The notes under the pieces are model-generated. The model did no database searches. It was not told where the DNA came from and was given only the letters and a program-made list of their open reading frames with translations. The position numbers were made by a program, and so were the translations under genes. Positions 26,649 through 40,163 of a stretch of 64,000 nucleotides of DNA are shown here, piece by piece. Numbering within the stretch: position 1 is the stretch's first letter; each line of letters starts with the position of its first letter. The DNA is from Gymnothorax reevesii (lineage: Eukaryota; Chordata; Actinopteri; Anguilliformes; Muraenidae), in assembly GCA_029721435.1 (NCBI GenBank), contig CM056576.1, forward strand, positions 113,564,666 to 113,628,665. The letters run 5' to 3'.

Positions 26649-26846
26649 ATCACATCCCGGTGGCTCATCAGTCTAAATGTGGGTTCCATAAGGCCTTGAC
26701 TTTCCCGCAGCGACCTGGGTTCAATTCCAGCTCAGGTCATTTGCTGCATGCCTTTCCCCATTCTTCTCCCCAACTTTCTTGTCTCTCTACACTGTACAAC
26801 TGTAAAATAAAGAAAAAATTCCCCCAAAAAAATCATCTTTAAAAAA
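26649..26846 (+). mobile_element. tRNA-derived SINE with perfect target-site duplication
   Basis: The 15-mer aagaatgtagctggg occurs at 26634-26648 and 26847-26861, exactly bracketing the insert. The body has an A-box-like ggtggctcatcag and a B-box-like gggttcaattcc (about 26717), then the catttgctgcatgcctttcc body found in fish tRNA-SINEs. It ends in a taaaataaag-type, A-rich tail. Confidence 0.85.
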
Positions 26847-26953
26847 AAGAATGTAGCTGGGTTCCATAATATCGCGTTTCTCACAGGTCATACCCTTTGG
26901 ATCCAGAAATAATGAAATCTTGACTCAAGACTGATGTGGTATTGTGGGTCATA

Positions 26954-27541
26954 GGCTCTGTCTCATTTGCATCCTAAGTAGGTGGCATTTTCATGAAATA
27001 TGGCGGCTTAAGACTGTCTCATCTCATTAGGAAGCATAGGAAACATCCTAGTTAGGTGCAGTACCTCGTTTTGGCAGAATTTTAAGAAAACATCCTCTGG
27101 CTCCTTCATAGCGGGGGAATCCCAAAATACCTCGCTACAAGCTGGAGATTCAACATATAGATGACAAACATTGGATGGCAACAGTCGGTATCTGATCAGG
27201 TTCACATATCGTTTCATCATAAAATTTGCTTCTAATCATTTTTTAAGCGAGAGATTGTCTGTGTAGAGGCCGAATATCGGCTCTTCTGTGGGAAAGGACA
27301 TTGAATCAAAAGCTTGCACCAATGTTTTCGAAGTGCGAAAGCTCCATGAACTAGACTGACAGAAAGCTAATGTTAATGTTTCCCATGGAAACAGCTGACA
27401 GTGCGCTGCAACATAAACCGCCCTAGTCATGATGCTTTCTAATTGGAGTGTTTCTTTTCATTTAATCTTTCTAAGGAATGTTTCCTAATAAGGAGGGTTC
27501 CTAACTAGGTACCACTAGGTCCGTGCAAATGAGACAGAGCC
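26954..27541. mobile_element. MITE with 18-bp perfect inverted ends
   Basis: ggctctgtctcatttgca at 26954-26971 is exactly inverted at 27524-27541. A second, weaker inverted pair (cctagttaggtgcagtacct and aggtaccactaggt-like) lies inside. The flanking duplication was not identified. The superfamily is unknown to me. Confidence 0.7.
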
Positions 27542-28019
27542 ACAGTGTGACATACTATTTGTATGTAGCTTCAATAGTATTTTTTTACGACTGGTTCCAT
27601 CAGTCCGATATTTGCAAAAAATAGTCATGAAGGTTTATGATAATCATCAAAATAAAGGTCCATGATTAAACTAATGCATGGAATATGCGATCATTTTGAT
27701 TGTTGAGATAATGTGGTCGACTAATCCAAACCTTTACAAAAATGAAAGGCTTTTAGACCCCAAAAGGGGACTATTGCTATCGACATGCTAACTACATCCC
27801 CAGCTGGTCTTAACTCTACTTAACATTGTGTGACGGTCAAGATGGGCTTCTGCTTGTAGTTCAGTTCTTATTCATGGTCGCCCACCATCAGCCACATTCA
27901 CATTTTACAGTTGCAAGAAAAACTTTACATTATCTCACTAAATAAAATTGATGGAACCATAAGTGGGAAAATGTTAACAAAACTGCATACAAAATGACTA
28001 GCTGCTACCCGCTACCCAG

Positions 28020-28205
28020 AGTGAAATTGCCATTTTTTTTTTTGCTTGCATGACCGTTTTTCAAAAATTGGGTGACGTCAAGTCCTTCCTGGTGTCCAAG
28101 TGGATATTCACACCAAATTTGGTGATAATCGGTTGAGAAATATAGGAGAAAAACGTGTACATACACACAGACAGACAGACATCGACCTCAAATATATTAT
28201 AGATG
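28020..28205 (+). repeat. dispersed repeat end (caccaaatttggtg...acagacagacaga)
   Basis: Contains tattcacaccaaatttggtg, ataatcggttgagaaat and an acacacagacagacagaca tail, a phrase seen at the 3' end of dispersed repeats in fish and invertebrate genomes. The class is uncertain; a LINE tail is my best guess. Confidence 0.4.
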
Positions 28206-31200
28206 ACTCTCGACAGTTACCATGCACGTCCAGCTCTTGCTCTGGGAATATACAGAGCCCAAGTCTAATTTAAACAATTGGAGAACACTTTCCCATCTCA
28301 GTTGCTGAATAACACCATTGTTTATTAATGTCCAAAATAACACACTGAGTTGGCCAATGGTTTTCAATGTCAGTCCTGGGGGCGCGTTCTGTATGCTTGT
28401 TTTTGTTCAAACCACTATTGCAATCGAAGATTTTCTGAAGGAGTGAATTTTTCTGAATTGCACCATTCATGTTTGTAAGAATAATTATACTTTTAAAAGC
28501 CGCATCTGTCACATTACTCGCATGTATGCTTCATTGATTCTTCCCGTAGTCCGGCAGTGTTGCAGGTTGTTCCAGGTAATTAGTTGATTGGCTTGTTATT
28601 CTGTGAGTGCAATCAGCTGTAAAGACAGATTCTGTTGTGTATAAAGGTTGTGGGCTTTGCCTAAGGACTGTATAAAACATACATAATATGCTTTATACTG
28701 TCCTTGGTTTTGCATCAGTCAGGGCTGGATCATTGTACTGGAAGGGGTTACGCCAACCTCTTACTCTAAATTCCAGGTTTCTCTGGTGTACTCTCTACAG
28801 AGTTGCATTATTAGTGAGATTGTGAGTACATTATTGGGTAGAGTTGGTTTTATATGCCTTCTGATATTCTTCCTCATCCTATATATGCGTCAAAGTGGCT
28901 CATTGTCGATCTCGCGATTGGCTCTGCTTCTGCCCAGTTCATAACAAATCAACATGAATGCCCTGAATATCCATTTCGATATTTGTTCCACATCGCAAAT
29001 GTTCTTGTTGCATAAAAGAGGGGAAAATTACAACTGATGACATAAAAAAAAATCTATTGACCTGTAATTGGTGTAAGCATAGACTTCTGGTCTCTAAAAA
29101 TACTGTAGCTATTTGGTGGTTAATGGCAAATTAAAAGGCATATGATAACAATCAAAACCTGGACTGCATAAAAATGGAAAAAGTCACGTTCTCCAGTGTA
29201 ATTTGGACCGAACTGATACACCATCTTTGCTAAGTGGGTAACATTTCTGTAAATGTTAGCAATAAAGCTGTTTTTATCTTATAAGGTATACACCGGGAGC
29301 AATTTTGGGCAAGGCGACACATGAGGAGAAATAATGTCTTAAAACATGAAAAGGAGCTAATTGAGAAAAATTGACAGCTGATTATAATAGTGATTGCTAT
29401 CACAGGTGGAATGAAAACCAGCATACACAGAGGGTCCCCAGGACCAACATTGAGAATTGTTGCTGTTGGCAACATGAAACCAATGACTTTTAATGAATTA
29501 ATAAAAAAAAGCCTGATTTGTGTGTAGATGAAAGCAAACTGTTGCAACCAACATTAAAGTCTGAGAAATGACAACCAGAGGAGAACAAGAGCAGAAAATA
29601 TGGATGGGCGCTAAAAAGTTTAGCAGTCAGGAGGAATTCAACCGGAGAACATAACATTGAAGACGGACCCTGAGGATAGCACTAAATATAGTAGTTTAAT
29701 TGAAAATTTAAGGAGTTACTATGTACTTCCTATATGTCACATATGGACATATGTCAATATTTCTATGAGATATGAGCTGATTACACAAGTTCGGCTCAGA
29801 GTGAATATTCCTGACCATACATGGAAGAGACAGGAGAAGTCGCTCGGGGTCTTTATATGAACCAAGCCCAAAGCAACCGCTTTGTTTCGGCTCATGTTTC
29901 ACTGGCATCTACAGATTTCCTGGAAGATGAGCAGTCGGGGGGGGGGCATTTGCTTTATGCTCAGCGAAAATGCTTGCCCCAATGTTTTATGAATTACTCA
30001 GGTTCTTTTAGAACATACACATTTTTTGGTGCGTGTCTGTAACGTACTGTCTTTAAGAGAAACCTATTTCATAAACTTTACTTAGCCAAATGTCCACACC
30101 TGGAGGCAAACAGGCCAGGGGCCTGCATACTTCATCCTGATATGTGCACGTGGTATGCAGGTGATGCAGGTGAATTGCCACTGGCATGTAATAGTGTGGG
30201 GGAGTGTGTGCGCCATCGTGTCGGCCTGTGTTTGTGTGTGTATGCACGCGTGTGTACATAGCATGTCGTTAACTATGGTATAATGCCTTCTAAGTCCATA
30301 CACCAATGTTGGGAAGGAGAGTAATGATGGAAACAATGCAGGACTCTCTCCTTCCAGAATGATTGCAGCCTGTGTGAGGTATTTACTTTGGATCCATGTA
30401 CAGGCCTCTCTGAGGAAGAACTTAAACAGGCTGTCAGGCTAAATTCCTGCCTTTTTTTATCTTAGATTAATGCTTGTATTTAACAGCTCAGCACACGGCA
30501 TGGCATGGGATCAGGCTAGTCTTTTAAGTAACTGTATGCTCCTGGATCTGTCGCTCATGCTGAGGTTACAAGAATTTGCCACAGATTTGCTATTGCAAAT
30601 TTACCTCTGTTGTTAATTCTGTCAACAGATGTAAACATTTAAAGATGAGCATAGATGAAAAATTCACCATTTTGCTCATTTCTTTCATTTAATAGTTCGC
30701 ATTTGCTTGTTAAATACTTTGACTAGACAGTCAACCATGATTGTTTTACCATGCAAAAATTGGCTTAAACCCAATCAAAATTTGTTAATAGCTTTATGTT
30801 TCAATTAAATTCCCACATTAATGTACTTATTCGTGAGCACAGTTTGATGCACAAAGCAATCCTTGAATAGACTCCATAGTGTGCCAGTACTGTGTTCAGT
30901 TTTATGATGTTTAATACATCTCCACTTTGTTGTAAGCATACCTGAACATACCTTCTTAGTTTTTCTCTTCCCTTTGAAAAGATAATAAGACAAATTTACT
31001 GGGCCAGAAACTTTAGAGGAGGAGTAAAAAAATTCATCATGCATTTAGAGAGCTTTTGCATTTTTTCACCATCTGATATCAGATGGGAATTGACCTAACA
31101 CCATGCTTGAATATGAAAGAGCATTCGTATTTATATTATGAGGACAGTGACACAAGCTGCTTTGTTTTAGTTGTGTACACCACCACGATGTCTGAAGTTT

Positions 31201-32244
31201 GGAACCCATGGACACCACCAGACACTGGGTTACCTCCCTAATGAAACTCTTCCTAGCTTTGACTGCAGCTGTCTTCAGCCCCTGCATGTTGTTTGGGTTT
31301 TTGGCTTCAGCAAGCGAAAAGCATGCTCATCTGAATTCAGCACAAATAATTGACTTGGTTGAGGTAGAACTTTCAACTTCTTTGCATTAGAAAATCTAGT
31401 GTTTTTTTTTTTGTTCCCAAGTCACTATTTGTCTGGACAGTAAAGCATTTTCCAATTAGTACTGATGCATCAGAATTTATCAATCAACTTTTGTCAACAG
31501 TCTCATCACCAGTAGATACAAGGGACACAGCACAATTAGTAGCCATACATTCCAGTCTTCACAGATGGGGTGATATTTCTCAAATCACGAGGAGTTACTG
31601 CCCTTCTCGATATTCTTCTATGCCCATCATTGTAGCATAAGTTGATCTTTGTCTTGTTTGTCCATTGGCTGTTGCACCAAAACTATACAGGCATTGTTAT
31701 ATTTTTGTGTTATTTTCCTGGTAAGTTCCCTGTCTTTGAGTCTTACCAATAGTTTACATGTTAAAATTAACCCTCTGCATGTACTCTAGTGATGTCTTCT
31801 CTTGATAACTGACTTTGGCACTGATATTCCTACTTCCTGGGGCATGTTCTTGATCAGCCCAACTGAGGTGAATGGGGTTTTCTGAACCAGTTAAATAATT
31901 TGGCTGTTAGTCTCCGCAGTTGTTATCTGTTGTCTTCCAAGCCTGCTTGTATTCCTGAGCTCACCAGTGCTTCCTATATAAATATGTACAAAACCTTTCA
32001 ATTGGCTACATCTAACGGCTTCACTTCTTCTTTGGTGGGTTTATTTAGATTTTTCAGCCAAATAATGGCTTGCTTTGCTGGCCCTGACAGCTCTTTGGAT
32101 TTCATATTGAGAGTTAACAGTTACAGATTCCAAATGAAAATGTAACTCTTGAAATCAACTGTAGACCTCTTATGTGCTTACTCTTAAATGAAATTATTTG
32201 GGAATAAAGCACACCACTTCTGCCCAGTCTCCTTTTTATTACGG
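28206..32244. other. non-coding DNA with few recognisable repeats
   Basis: Around 28353-28420 a phrase like tggttttcaatgtcagtcctggggg resembles one end of a fish hAT MITE, but no partner end was found. At 30175-30260 there is a GT-rich stretch. No gene recognised. Confidence 0.4.
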
Positions 32245-32345
32245 AATTGTGAACACTTACCTTAACCGAGGAAAGTAAGGATTGCAGTTCTTAAGATATC
32301 AGTCTGGATTCTTTTGTTACCTTCTGGGTGACAATTTTTATCCAG
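32245..32345. repeat. dispersed repeat fragment (shared with 61421-61520)
   Basis: Shares the ordered phrases ccttaac-gagtaaagt-like, cagttctttagatgt-like, gggttcttttgt and accttctgg with the segment in the last kank4 intron. Related fish sequence is repetitive; the family was not named. Confidence 0.5.
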
Positions 32346-32955
32346 TTCCACGACAGTATTAACTTTGCACAATAATTGAAAGACTTTGATTGGACCCTCA
32401 GAAAAGTATTTAAATCCTTGTGTAGCAGCTAGTTAGATCGTATTCTCTCACCTGTGCGCAGCTGAATGACATGAGTATATAGAAAAAAAGAATTCCAAAA
32501 CCAACCAAAAGTGTTTAGATAACATTTTGTTGATGGAAACGTAATATCGACATGGACAATGGGAGTTGTTCCAAATGGAACTAAACTGGAGGTTTCCTTA
32601 CACTGGATAGCTCTGCTGTGTTTCTCTGGAGAAGGAATTTAGTGATGGTTTTTTTCTTCATTATTCGTGAGTACAATGGAGCAGTAAGGAGTACTTATGG
32701 CTAGCTTGATAACAGGCTACATGTTTTTTTTGTTGTTGTTGTCGTGTTGATTTACCTTAGCCTTGATGATCACAGTCCTTGTTGGCCACATTGGTTCATA
32801 AGAGTAACCATTTGCCTTTGCCAGAGTTGGGTCCAATTACTTTCAAGAATTGTATGCCAGCATTTTTTTAAACATACCACAGAGCTTGTATTTGTATCTG
32901 AGTACTACCCAATAATGCCTAATAATGGTATTAGGCCTAATGCCTAATAAGTATA

Positions 32956-33055
32956 TGTACTTGTATCCACGTACTTTTCAAATTCTTGACCAATCTCTGT
33001 CAGCACTTAGGAGACAGATTGGTCAAGAACTTTAAAAAGCACTTGAATACAAGTA
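32956..33055. repeat. hairpin inside the hAT MITE
   Basis: Two arms of about 45 bp separated by 10 bp; both contain the inverted ttcttgaccaatct and gtacttgtat-ca blocks. Few mismatches. Confidence 0.8.
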
Positions 33056-33102
33056 CAAGAACTTTAGGCATTAATAGGAAGTACTCCAATACAAGTGCAA
33101 GC

Positions 33103-34276
33103 TGTGATGATACCCTCAGGAAGCAGACGCCAGAACCAAGCAGTGCAGTAGATGAGAATTTATTAAGCGAGGGGGGAAACCCCCGCAGGGCAGAAGGCAA
33201 AGGTACAAAGTCCACAATCCAAAAATCACAAACCAGTTGGGCAGAATCCGAGTCGAAAAAAACCAGGGCAGCAATCACAGTACTCGTAGTCAGACAGAAA
33301 AGGGTTCAAAACACAGATGCAGACAGTAATCCAAAACAGAGCCAAAAATTGTAATCAGGGACGGTCCAGTCAGAATAGAATCACTAAGAGTACAAGGCAA
33401 ACACAAGCATGGCACAGGCAAACTGAGAGAAATGTTCTGACAAGAAACTGTTGTGAGAAGACTGCTAATATACACATACGGGAGGTCACATGCTGAACAG
33501 AAAACAGTTGTAGGAAATCAGACTAATTACAAAAGAGCAAACATTAAGGAGAACCTAATTACATGCAATAGGCAAAAGCCAAAACGCAGACGGGGATCAC
33601 GAGACAGCCCATAGACAGAACATACGACCCTGGTTACGGAGTTCTAACGTGCACAGATAATGAGAGAAAGGACAGACTGAGCAGGTGTGGAGGATCCACT
33701 GAAACGCAGCTAAGAAGATTAAGTAAAGTCAAGAGGCGGAGACTAGAACAGGGCGAGTGCTGAGAGCTTGTTTATCAATTAGTAAGGTGCAGCTATACAA
33801 TCCCTAGTGCTCGTTAGTAAGTTAGTATTATATACAATGTTAGTCTAGGTTAGTAGTTTTAACAAAAACAACAAACTGTTAGTATTGGTTAGTAAAATAG
33901 AAAAGCAAGGCGGAGGAAGTAATGAGATTGGAAGGAATGTTTGGAAACCCAGAAACCAGGAAATCACCTAAACGTCTGACACGCAGTACTGGGGCTGTGA
34001 GCAATCACAAGACATGAGACCAGACAGGGGGAGACAAAGTGCAATGCATCGCGAAAGCAAAAACATTGACCGGAATAATAACGGGAAAATCAAAAATGGC
34101 AAAATACCACATGGCAGTAATAAAAACATCGCAAGAACTAAACAGACAAAACATGAATAGAACCAGACAACTAAATCCGAATACAAAAATAAAAAACATG
34201 GTTAGACAAGGTAGAGGTAAAAATCCAGACATGACAGAATCATAACAAACATGGCAAACAGAGCAGAATAATTACA
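33103..34276 (-). mobile_element. solo LTR, copy A (minus orientation)
   Basis: Reads TG...CA on the + strand (tgtgatgatacc to gaataattaca). TTTATT at about 33160 is AATAAA on the minus strand, 60 bp from one end, as in an LTR R-U5. The 5-mers caagc / cgagc flank it with one mismatch. It is collinear with copy B at 51128 through actcgtagtc, gtcacatgct, ggcaaaagcca, gagttctaa-gtgcacaga and gggagaca-a-tgca blocks. The right border could instead be 34247. Confidence 0.7.
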
Positions 34277-34360
34277 CGAGCACTTTGGTTTTTTAAAAAA
34301 ATACTTTCATCCAATTCTTGTAAGTACTTGAAATGCCTTGAACCCAAGTCTGGCCTTTGC

Positions 34361-37300
34361 TAAAAATACTGCATGTGGTGGCATTTAGCTCAATGTGGCA
34401 ATTTGTTTTAGAATTTATATTGCATTCATCAAAATAGAATGCCTTGATTATTTCTTGTTTAAAATGCGAACAGTAAAAAAAACAGTACAAAACTTTGGTA
34501 AATCCCCCGCTACTTTCGTTGCACCAACTCTGTTCAACAAGAGATAGCATATCACCTGCGTTTTCCTGATAGTGGAATATCTGTTTTGTTAAAATAAGGT
34601 ATATTTCAGATATTTCTGTGTTAGTGAGTTATACATTTTGTGGTTGTGAAAAACGTTATATAAGCTTGCGTTTTGCTTGGGCTCTGGGAGATGGGAACAG
34701 GGTGCAGGCTGAACGTTCTGACCATAAAATAAGCAGTTCCTTTAATGAGTGCATGTGCTGGCTGATGCGGCTTAGAAGAGAAATAGACAAAACTCTAAAC
34801 TTTATCATAGAGAAAGGGCATATTTTGGGTTTGGAGAGGTTACTGGGGACCAGTGATGTCCATTCACACCTATTTTGAAAAGTCATTTTAAATTCCACCA
34901 GAGATTCAATAATTCATATTGAACTTCATGAGTCAAAAGTTGATTTGTGTAAAAAATATGATTATTTTCTGATTTGACAATGTGCAATTTTAAGGGCTCT
35001 GACAGCCTCTGGTGCCATTTGGAGAGCTATCTAATTTGGCTCATAAACAGTGGATAATTTTGAATATCACTGTCAGTATACTTGTGGACATAGAGTTTCT
35101 GATCCCAGAAATGTAGTGTTTTAACTCCCTGACATTTTTCAGTTTTAAGTAAAAAAATAATAATAATTTCATCGCTAAATTTTGATGAAGATTTTTTTTT
35201 GTGTTTGCAGCCCTTATTCTGTACTAAAATAATGGAAAAAACTGAAATATGATTTAATTCAAAATGCCTCAAGCGTCTTGTTTCATTAAAGCCATTTCCC
35301 CGCTCTCTGTGAAGCTCAAATCTTGAATTATAAAGCCTGAAATATAGCCAGATTTTGCTTCTGCGCAAAGGGGTTAATTGAGAAGTTAACGTTTGAGAGG
35401 TTAATGGGGAGGACATTTAATGTGCAGCTTGTGTGGGCAGACTGTGGGTGATTGGCCAGGAATGATTTTTTGGCACCACAAGGCAGTAACGCCATCCCAT
35501 GTAGTACATGCTCATTAGGTTGCACTGCAGCCAATAACATTCTACACTCTGAGCTATTGCTCACACTAAGAACAGTCTGATACTTCACAATCCTGTCTTG
35601 TACAGCATCAAAAAACAAGAATGTCAACAGACTGAGTCAACTCAATATTCAATGCATATTTCGCTTACCTCATACATTCATAATTTGCTCTACATGAGCG
35701 GTGAGTCAGTGGTAAAGTAATTGAGGATGGCAGGGAATGTGTCAACTGAGGATTATAAGCCGAACACTGTGTCATGGTGTTGTGACATACACATACGTAC
35801 ACAACATAGTCACAAGCTCCCACAAATATATCCTTCAGAATTTTTTTTTCTCTTCTGTGCATTCAGTCAAATGGAGTGCAATATGCAAGTTCAAATTTCT
35901 CCACAGTGTACGGAGAATGAGGTTATGATAAGATAAGAGTGATAAATAAAAAAATAAAAAAAATTTCTCTTAACTCCCATTTGTAATTTTCGTTGTGAAT
36001 CAATTTTGACATTGTTTGGACTGTCTTTTGAACTTGAAAAGTAATATTTCTTTAAATACATGAAAATTCCTTTCTGACATTTTTCCTTCATCAATTTGAA
36101 TAAACATTTCTCAAGAGGTTGTTACATCCCTGAGCTCACCTCTTATATTTTCTGTTGTGCTTCATTTTATTCAGCATATATAACTCACCAGACATAAAAT
36201 ACCTTTTCACAGCACTGTATGAAAATTATTTGGCCCCTCTTGATTTCTTCAATTTTGACATATTTGTCTCGCTTAACTCTCTCTAAGATCCGCGTTAAGA
36301 TTTTTTCGGTTTTTCATACCAATGTGTTTTGCCTCATAAAAATGTCATATTTTTTTTTGGTATCATCAAGTGCTACGCACCCCCAGAATCAACACAACCT
36401 CAACTAATTGTGTATGCTACTCAATAAAGACTTTCATACACTGTAATGGGGGATATTAGCTTATTTTAAAAAATCTAAGTACAAAACTTAAATTTTCACG
36501 TAGTTTATTCAAAACATAAAATCAAAACAAAAGCTCCATATACGTAGAAACTTGCACTCATCGCTTTGGACTAGTTCCAGAGGTGATTTGAAGCTCCTAG
36601 CTTCTTCTGTTTATGAGTTATGCCCCTTCTTTTTGGCAGTGTCCATGGGTGTGTTTATGCTAGAAATGGTCTTTTGTTTATCCCTCAGCTTGATATGCAA
36701 TTTGGCATTTGCTGTCCATACAGATGGTGCACTTTCTAAATCCTGCAGTCCCCTTTTTGGAAAGATTGTATTGCCACTCCTGCGAACAAATGTTCAGTTC
36801 AGTTCAGTTCAGTGTACTCATGAGCTGAGCTGATAGTGGCTCATTCCACTCGGTTGGTGGCCCACCTAATCAGCATCTACACTATACCATATGGAAATAA
36901 ATACAAGAAACTAAATTGCAACAAACAACAACCGTCATGACGTCACTTTGTTCACCCACAGAAAGGCAAACTTCTAGGAAGACCGAATGACAATATAGTT
37001 TACGGTAGTAGTATTTAGTTTATTTCAAATTCAATTTACTTCTGCCCTATGCTATTACACAGTAATAGTCTGCTTATTTTAGCTACATCATACATATTTA
37101 TTTTAGCGTGCTATGCTAATCAGTTTGCTTACAGTGGAAACACTGTGTTAGCATTTTAGCCAAATACTTCATGTCTGTCTTGATAGCTTGTGGCACAAAC
37201 GGTGTCCTTGTGTGTAAAAACAATAGATCTTCCTTTCAAAATCACATTTTCCAACTCTGTAGTCCACATAATCCGTCTCAAATTTGAATAATTTTATGGT

Positions 37301-38018
37301 GGTATAACTCACTTGTCCTCTTAAAAATCTATCACATCTCCAAAATTACTCTAAATTTTAAGCATTGAAATATGAGTGCATATCCTTTGCACCATCTTAA
37401 ATTGCTGAACACATCTCAAACTTTCATTCTCATTTGGTTGAAACAATTACATCATGCAGAACTGAAGTTGCCAGAACGCTAAACCAACTAGAAAAGTGTT
37501 TGCAGGACACCGCAAAAATAGAGCAGCTCCTCCATTCCACCTACCCCTGGCACATATTTATAAGTAAATTTCATGAAGAATAATGAAACGCATAAAAATA
37601 TTGTGTCAACAAGAAGTTTTTTACAAGTACATCCATGACCATCCATGAGAGAAGCTGTGAGTGGGTTTAATGCTGCCGAGTCAAATCTTCACCAATCAAA
37701 TGGGCTCCTCTCCTTGCCTTTGAAATTGGAATAAAGAGGCCTCTGTCCTATTTCTGCATGATGTGTTAATGTTGTTGCATTGTACATTGCTGCTTCAGGC
37801 ATGTTTTCTGCACCGCTTGCGTCTATGGATAGCGTGTTCCTATTATTACACCCTGTTTCTACTTCAAATTTTGGGATTAACATGCATGGACAAAAATGCA
37901 AGATACGTCACACATTTATTTTCAATATGCGATCTTAACTCAGTACGAGATCATAACAATCAGGCTGTATTTCTTTCCCCCACTAAAAACGATAAAACCT
38001 AGGTGACAATAATAGTAT
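34361..38018. other. non-coding AT-rich DNA
   Basis: No gene recognised. A short (gttca)n array of about four units lies at 36791-36812. ORFs are at chance length. Confidence 0.45.
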
Positions 38019-38185
38019 TTAGCCGCTTACACACTGGACGCAAAATGAATTTTTCGCACAAAAGATTACGTTCAAAGTCAATCCAAAAACGCAAATACAC
38101 TCGTGTATTCACATCTTTGCACTGACTTTGAACGTAACCAGTCATGCAAAAAATTTGTTTTGCGTCCAGTGTGCAAGCAGCTTAA
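38019..38185. mobile_element. palindromic TTAA MITE, copy 2
   Basis: TTAG (38019) and TTAA (38182) enclose arms sharing cacactggacgcaaaa, attttt-gca and acgttcaaagtca in inverted order with few mismatches. The middle has a 30-bp loop absent from copy 1. Confidence 0.8.
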
Positions 38186-38789
38186 CTGAGCATAGAACGC
38201 AAGTATTATTTATATTTACGCACTACCTGATGCCGAGGCAGTTTGTGTTTGGCTGAGAGAGATGTGAAGCTGTTAGTTTGCATCACAGATTCAGCTGCGT
38301 TGATTAAGCCAGGACGAGTTTACATTACGCGTGCCAACTGCCTTAAATCTTGACATCAGGACTATTGATATAGATACTATAATTTATGTGCTGATTCAGA
38401 TAGTTACATTAAATAGTGGTTGCTGTGATTATTTAATGCACTGAAATGTGTGTGACATTCTGGAAACCTCCCTGTGAGGTTTCGGTGACGTGTGAGGGCT
38501 GTGCACCGGTCAGCCAAATTACCGCTGCACAGAAAGTTAATCAGTTGGATTTGGCGAGCTCTCTGCGCACTTTCAGTGGAACCTTTATCCATGAAATTGT
38601 CACTGTGTCATGATTAATATGTGACACCTCCCCCTACTACGCCGCCACACCCATCTCAGCGCGCGTCCATCTACCAAATTGCTAAAGTGGCTGCCCACGG
38701 TGTTGCACCGCACGAAATTACCACTGCTGGGGCTGCACTACGCTGCGGCACCCTGCACTGCGCCAAAAATTAGAGCCCATTGTGTTAAG

Positions 38790-39345
38790 AATTATTTTGA
38801 GGGGCGTGGCCAGATTTTATGACCTTGACTTTTGAAGTGACCAGTGGTTATTTCAAAACAATTTTGTAACGGTATAATAACTGTGTAAACTAATAACAGT
38901 AAACTTCTGTAAAAAACTGTGTATTAAATGGGTTCAAGAGGGTTCAAGTTATTGATACCTCAACAATAATCAAGTTTTGCTGTGACCTTGACCTTGAGTG
39001 GAATGATCCCCAAAGTTGACTGAAGATTTTCCCTGCTATACATTTGCTATAGATCAAGTTGCCATAAACTATCATAAACCCTAAATTAGTGTTAACAAGC
39101 CTTTTGAGGGGCGTGATCAGATGACCTTGTTGTGACCTTGACCTCGCATGGAATTTGCCTAAAAGTTAATAGAAGCTAAGCCCTGTTTTAAAGTTGCTAG
39201 ATACCAAATTACAACTTTCTATCATAAATACCTTTGAAGCTATTGTTTTAACAAGCATTTTGAGGGGTGTGGTCAGTTGTCATGACCTTAACCTTTGAAG
39301 TGACCAGTGATTATGCCAAATGAATTTCCCAGGGCTAAAATAATG
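38790..39345 (+). repeat. diverged ~155-bp tandem repeat with TGACCTTGACCTT motifs
   Basis: Phrases ttttgaggggcgtggccag (38796), ttttgaggggcgtgatcag (39101) and ttttgaggggtgtggtcag (39256), each followed by a tgacctt-rich block, recur at multiples of about 155 bp; another tgaccttgacctt block is near 38980. Probably the body of a dispersed element. Confidence 0.65.
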
Positions 39346-40163
39346 TGACTAAGGTATTAGAAAAAAGTTGATGATGGCAAGAAAGTTATGGGCTAAACAA
39401 AGTGCGGCGGCAGGGGATATGGCAGCGGATGTACTGAAGCAGCTCTGACAAGGTCATTACCAAACCACAAAAATGTTTCTGGTTCTGGTTGCAAAAACAG
39501 CCCAATAAATAAGACCTTTGCACTCTACGTCTCCGCCCCCCACGTGACTTCTGCCGCACAGTGCACGCCAATTTACAAGGTCCTTGTATCCAATTCCGTC
39601 CTGCGAAGCATAAAATGACACACAATTCTGTGACAATTTGTGTAACTCATTTGATCTGCTACTGTTTTATCTAAAGTTTTCATGTTTTTGCCATGCCTTA
39701 TCTGTGTGTTTTTGATTGTGACCTAGCTTTCACATCAACCTGCTGCTGATTTTCTCCTAGTCCCCCTCAAACTGATGATAGTGCATGTAAGTTTGACATC
39801 TAAAAGCTGTATCCAATAGTTTTGAGTGGGTGATATCAACATCGAGGTAAACACTTTCTGTATCTTCAAAATTTTAAGGGCTGTGTAAGGGAGTGCCTCA
39901 TTTGTACTCATTTGTATTTGTATCTGTTGCTATGGCTGAGCTTTTTCCTGGGCAGTTTTGGTTTTGTTAGCTTGCAACATTATAGACTGATGACAGACAA
40001 AACAGAGACCTATAGCATAAAACAGCTGTTGCCAAAACTGAAATCTTTGGAGTCTGGCAGTGTTTTTGTATTCAAGCTTCTAAATTATCAATTTATTAGC
40101 CCAAAAACGATATGTTTTGATGAAACTGTCATTATCTTCTCAGATAGTTGTAATATAATATAA

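Larger units (their letters stand above)
32822..34352. mobile_element. hAT MITE carrying a nested solo LTR
   Basis: The perfect 8-bp duplication gcctttgc flanks the unit (32814-32821 and 34353-34360). The ends are inverted, cagagttgggt at the left and acccaagtctg at the right (one mismatch). About 380 bp belong to the MITE itself; the rest is the LTR at 33103-34276. The left part also forms a 45-bp-arm hairpin (32956-33055). Confidence 0.85.
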
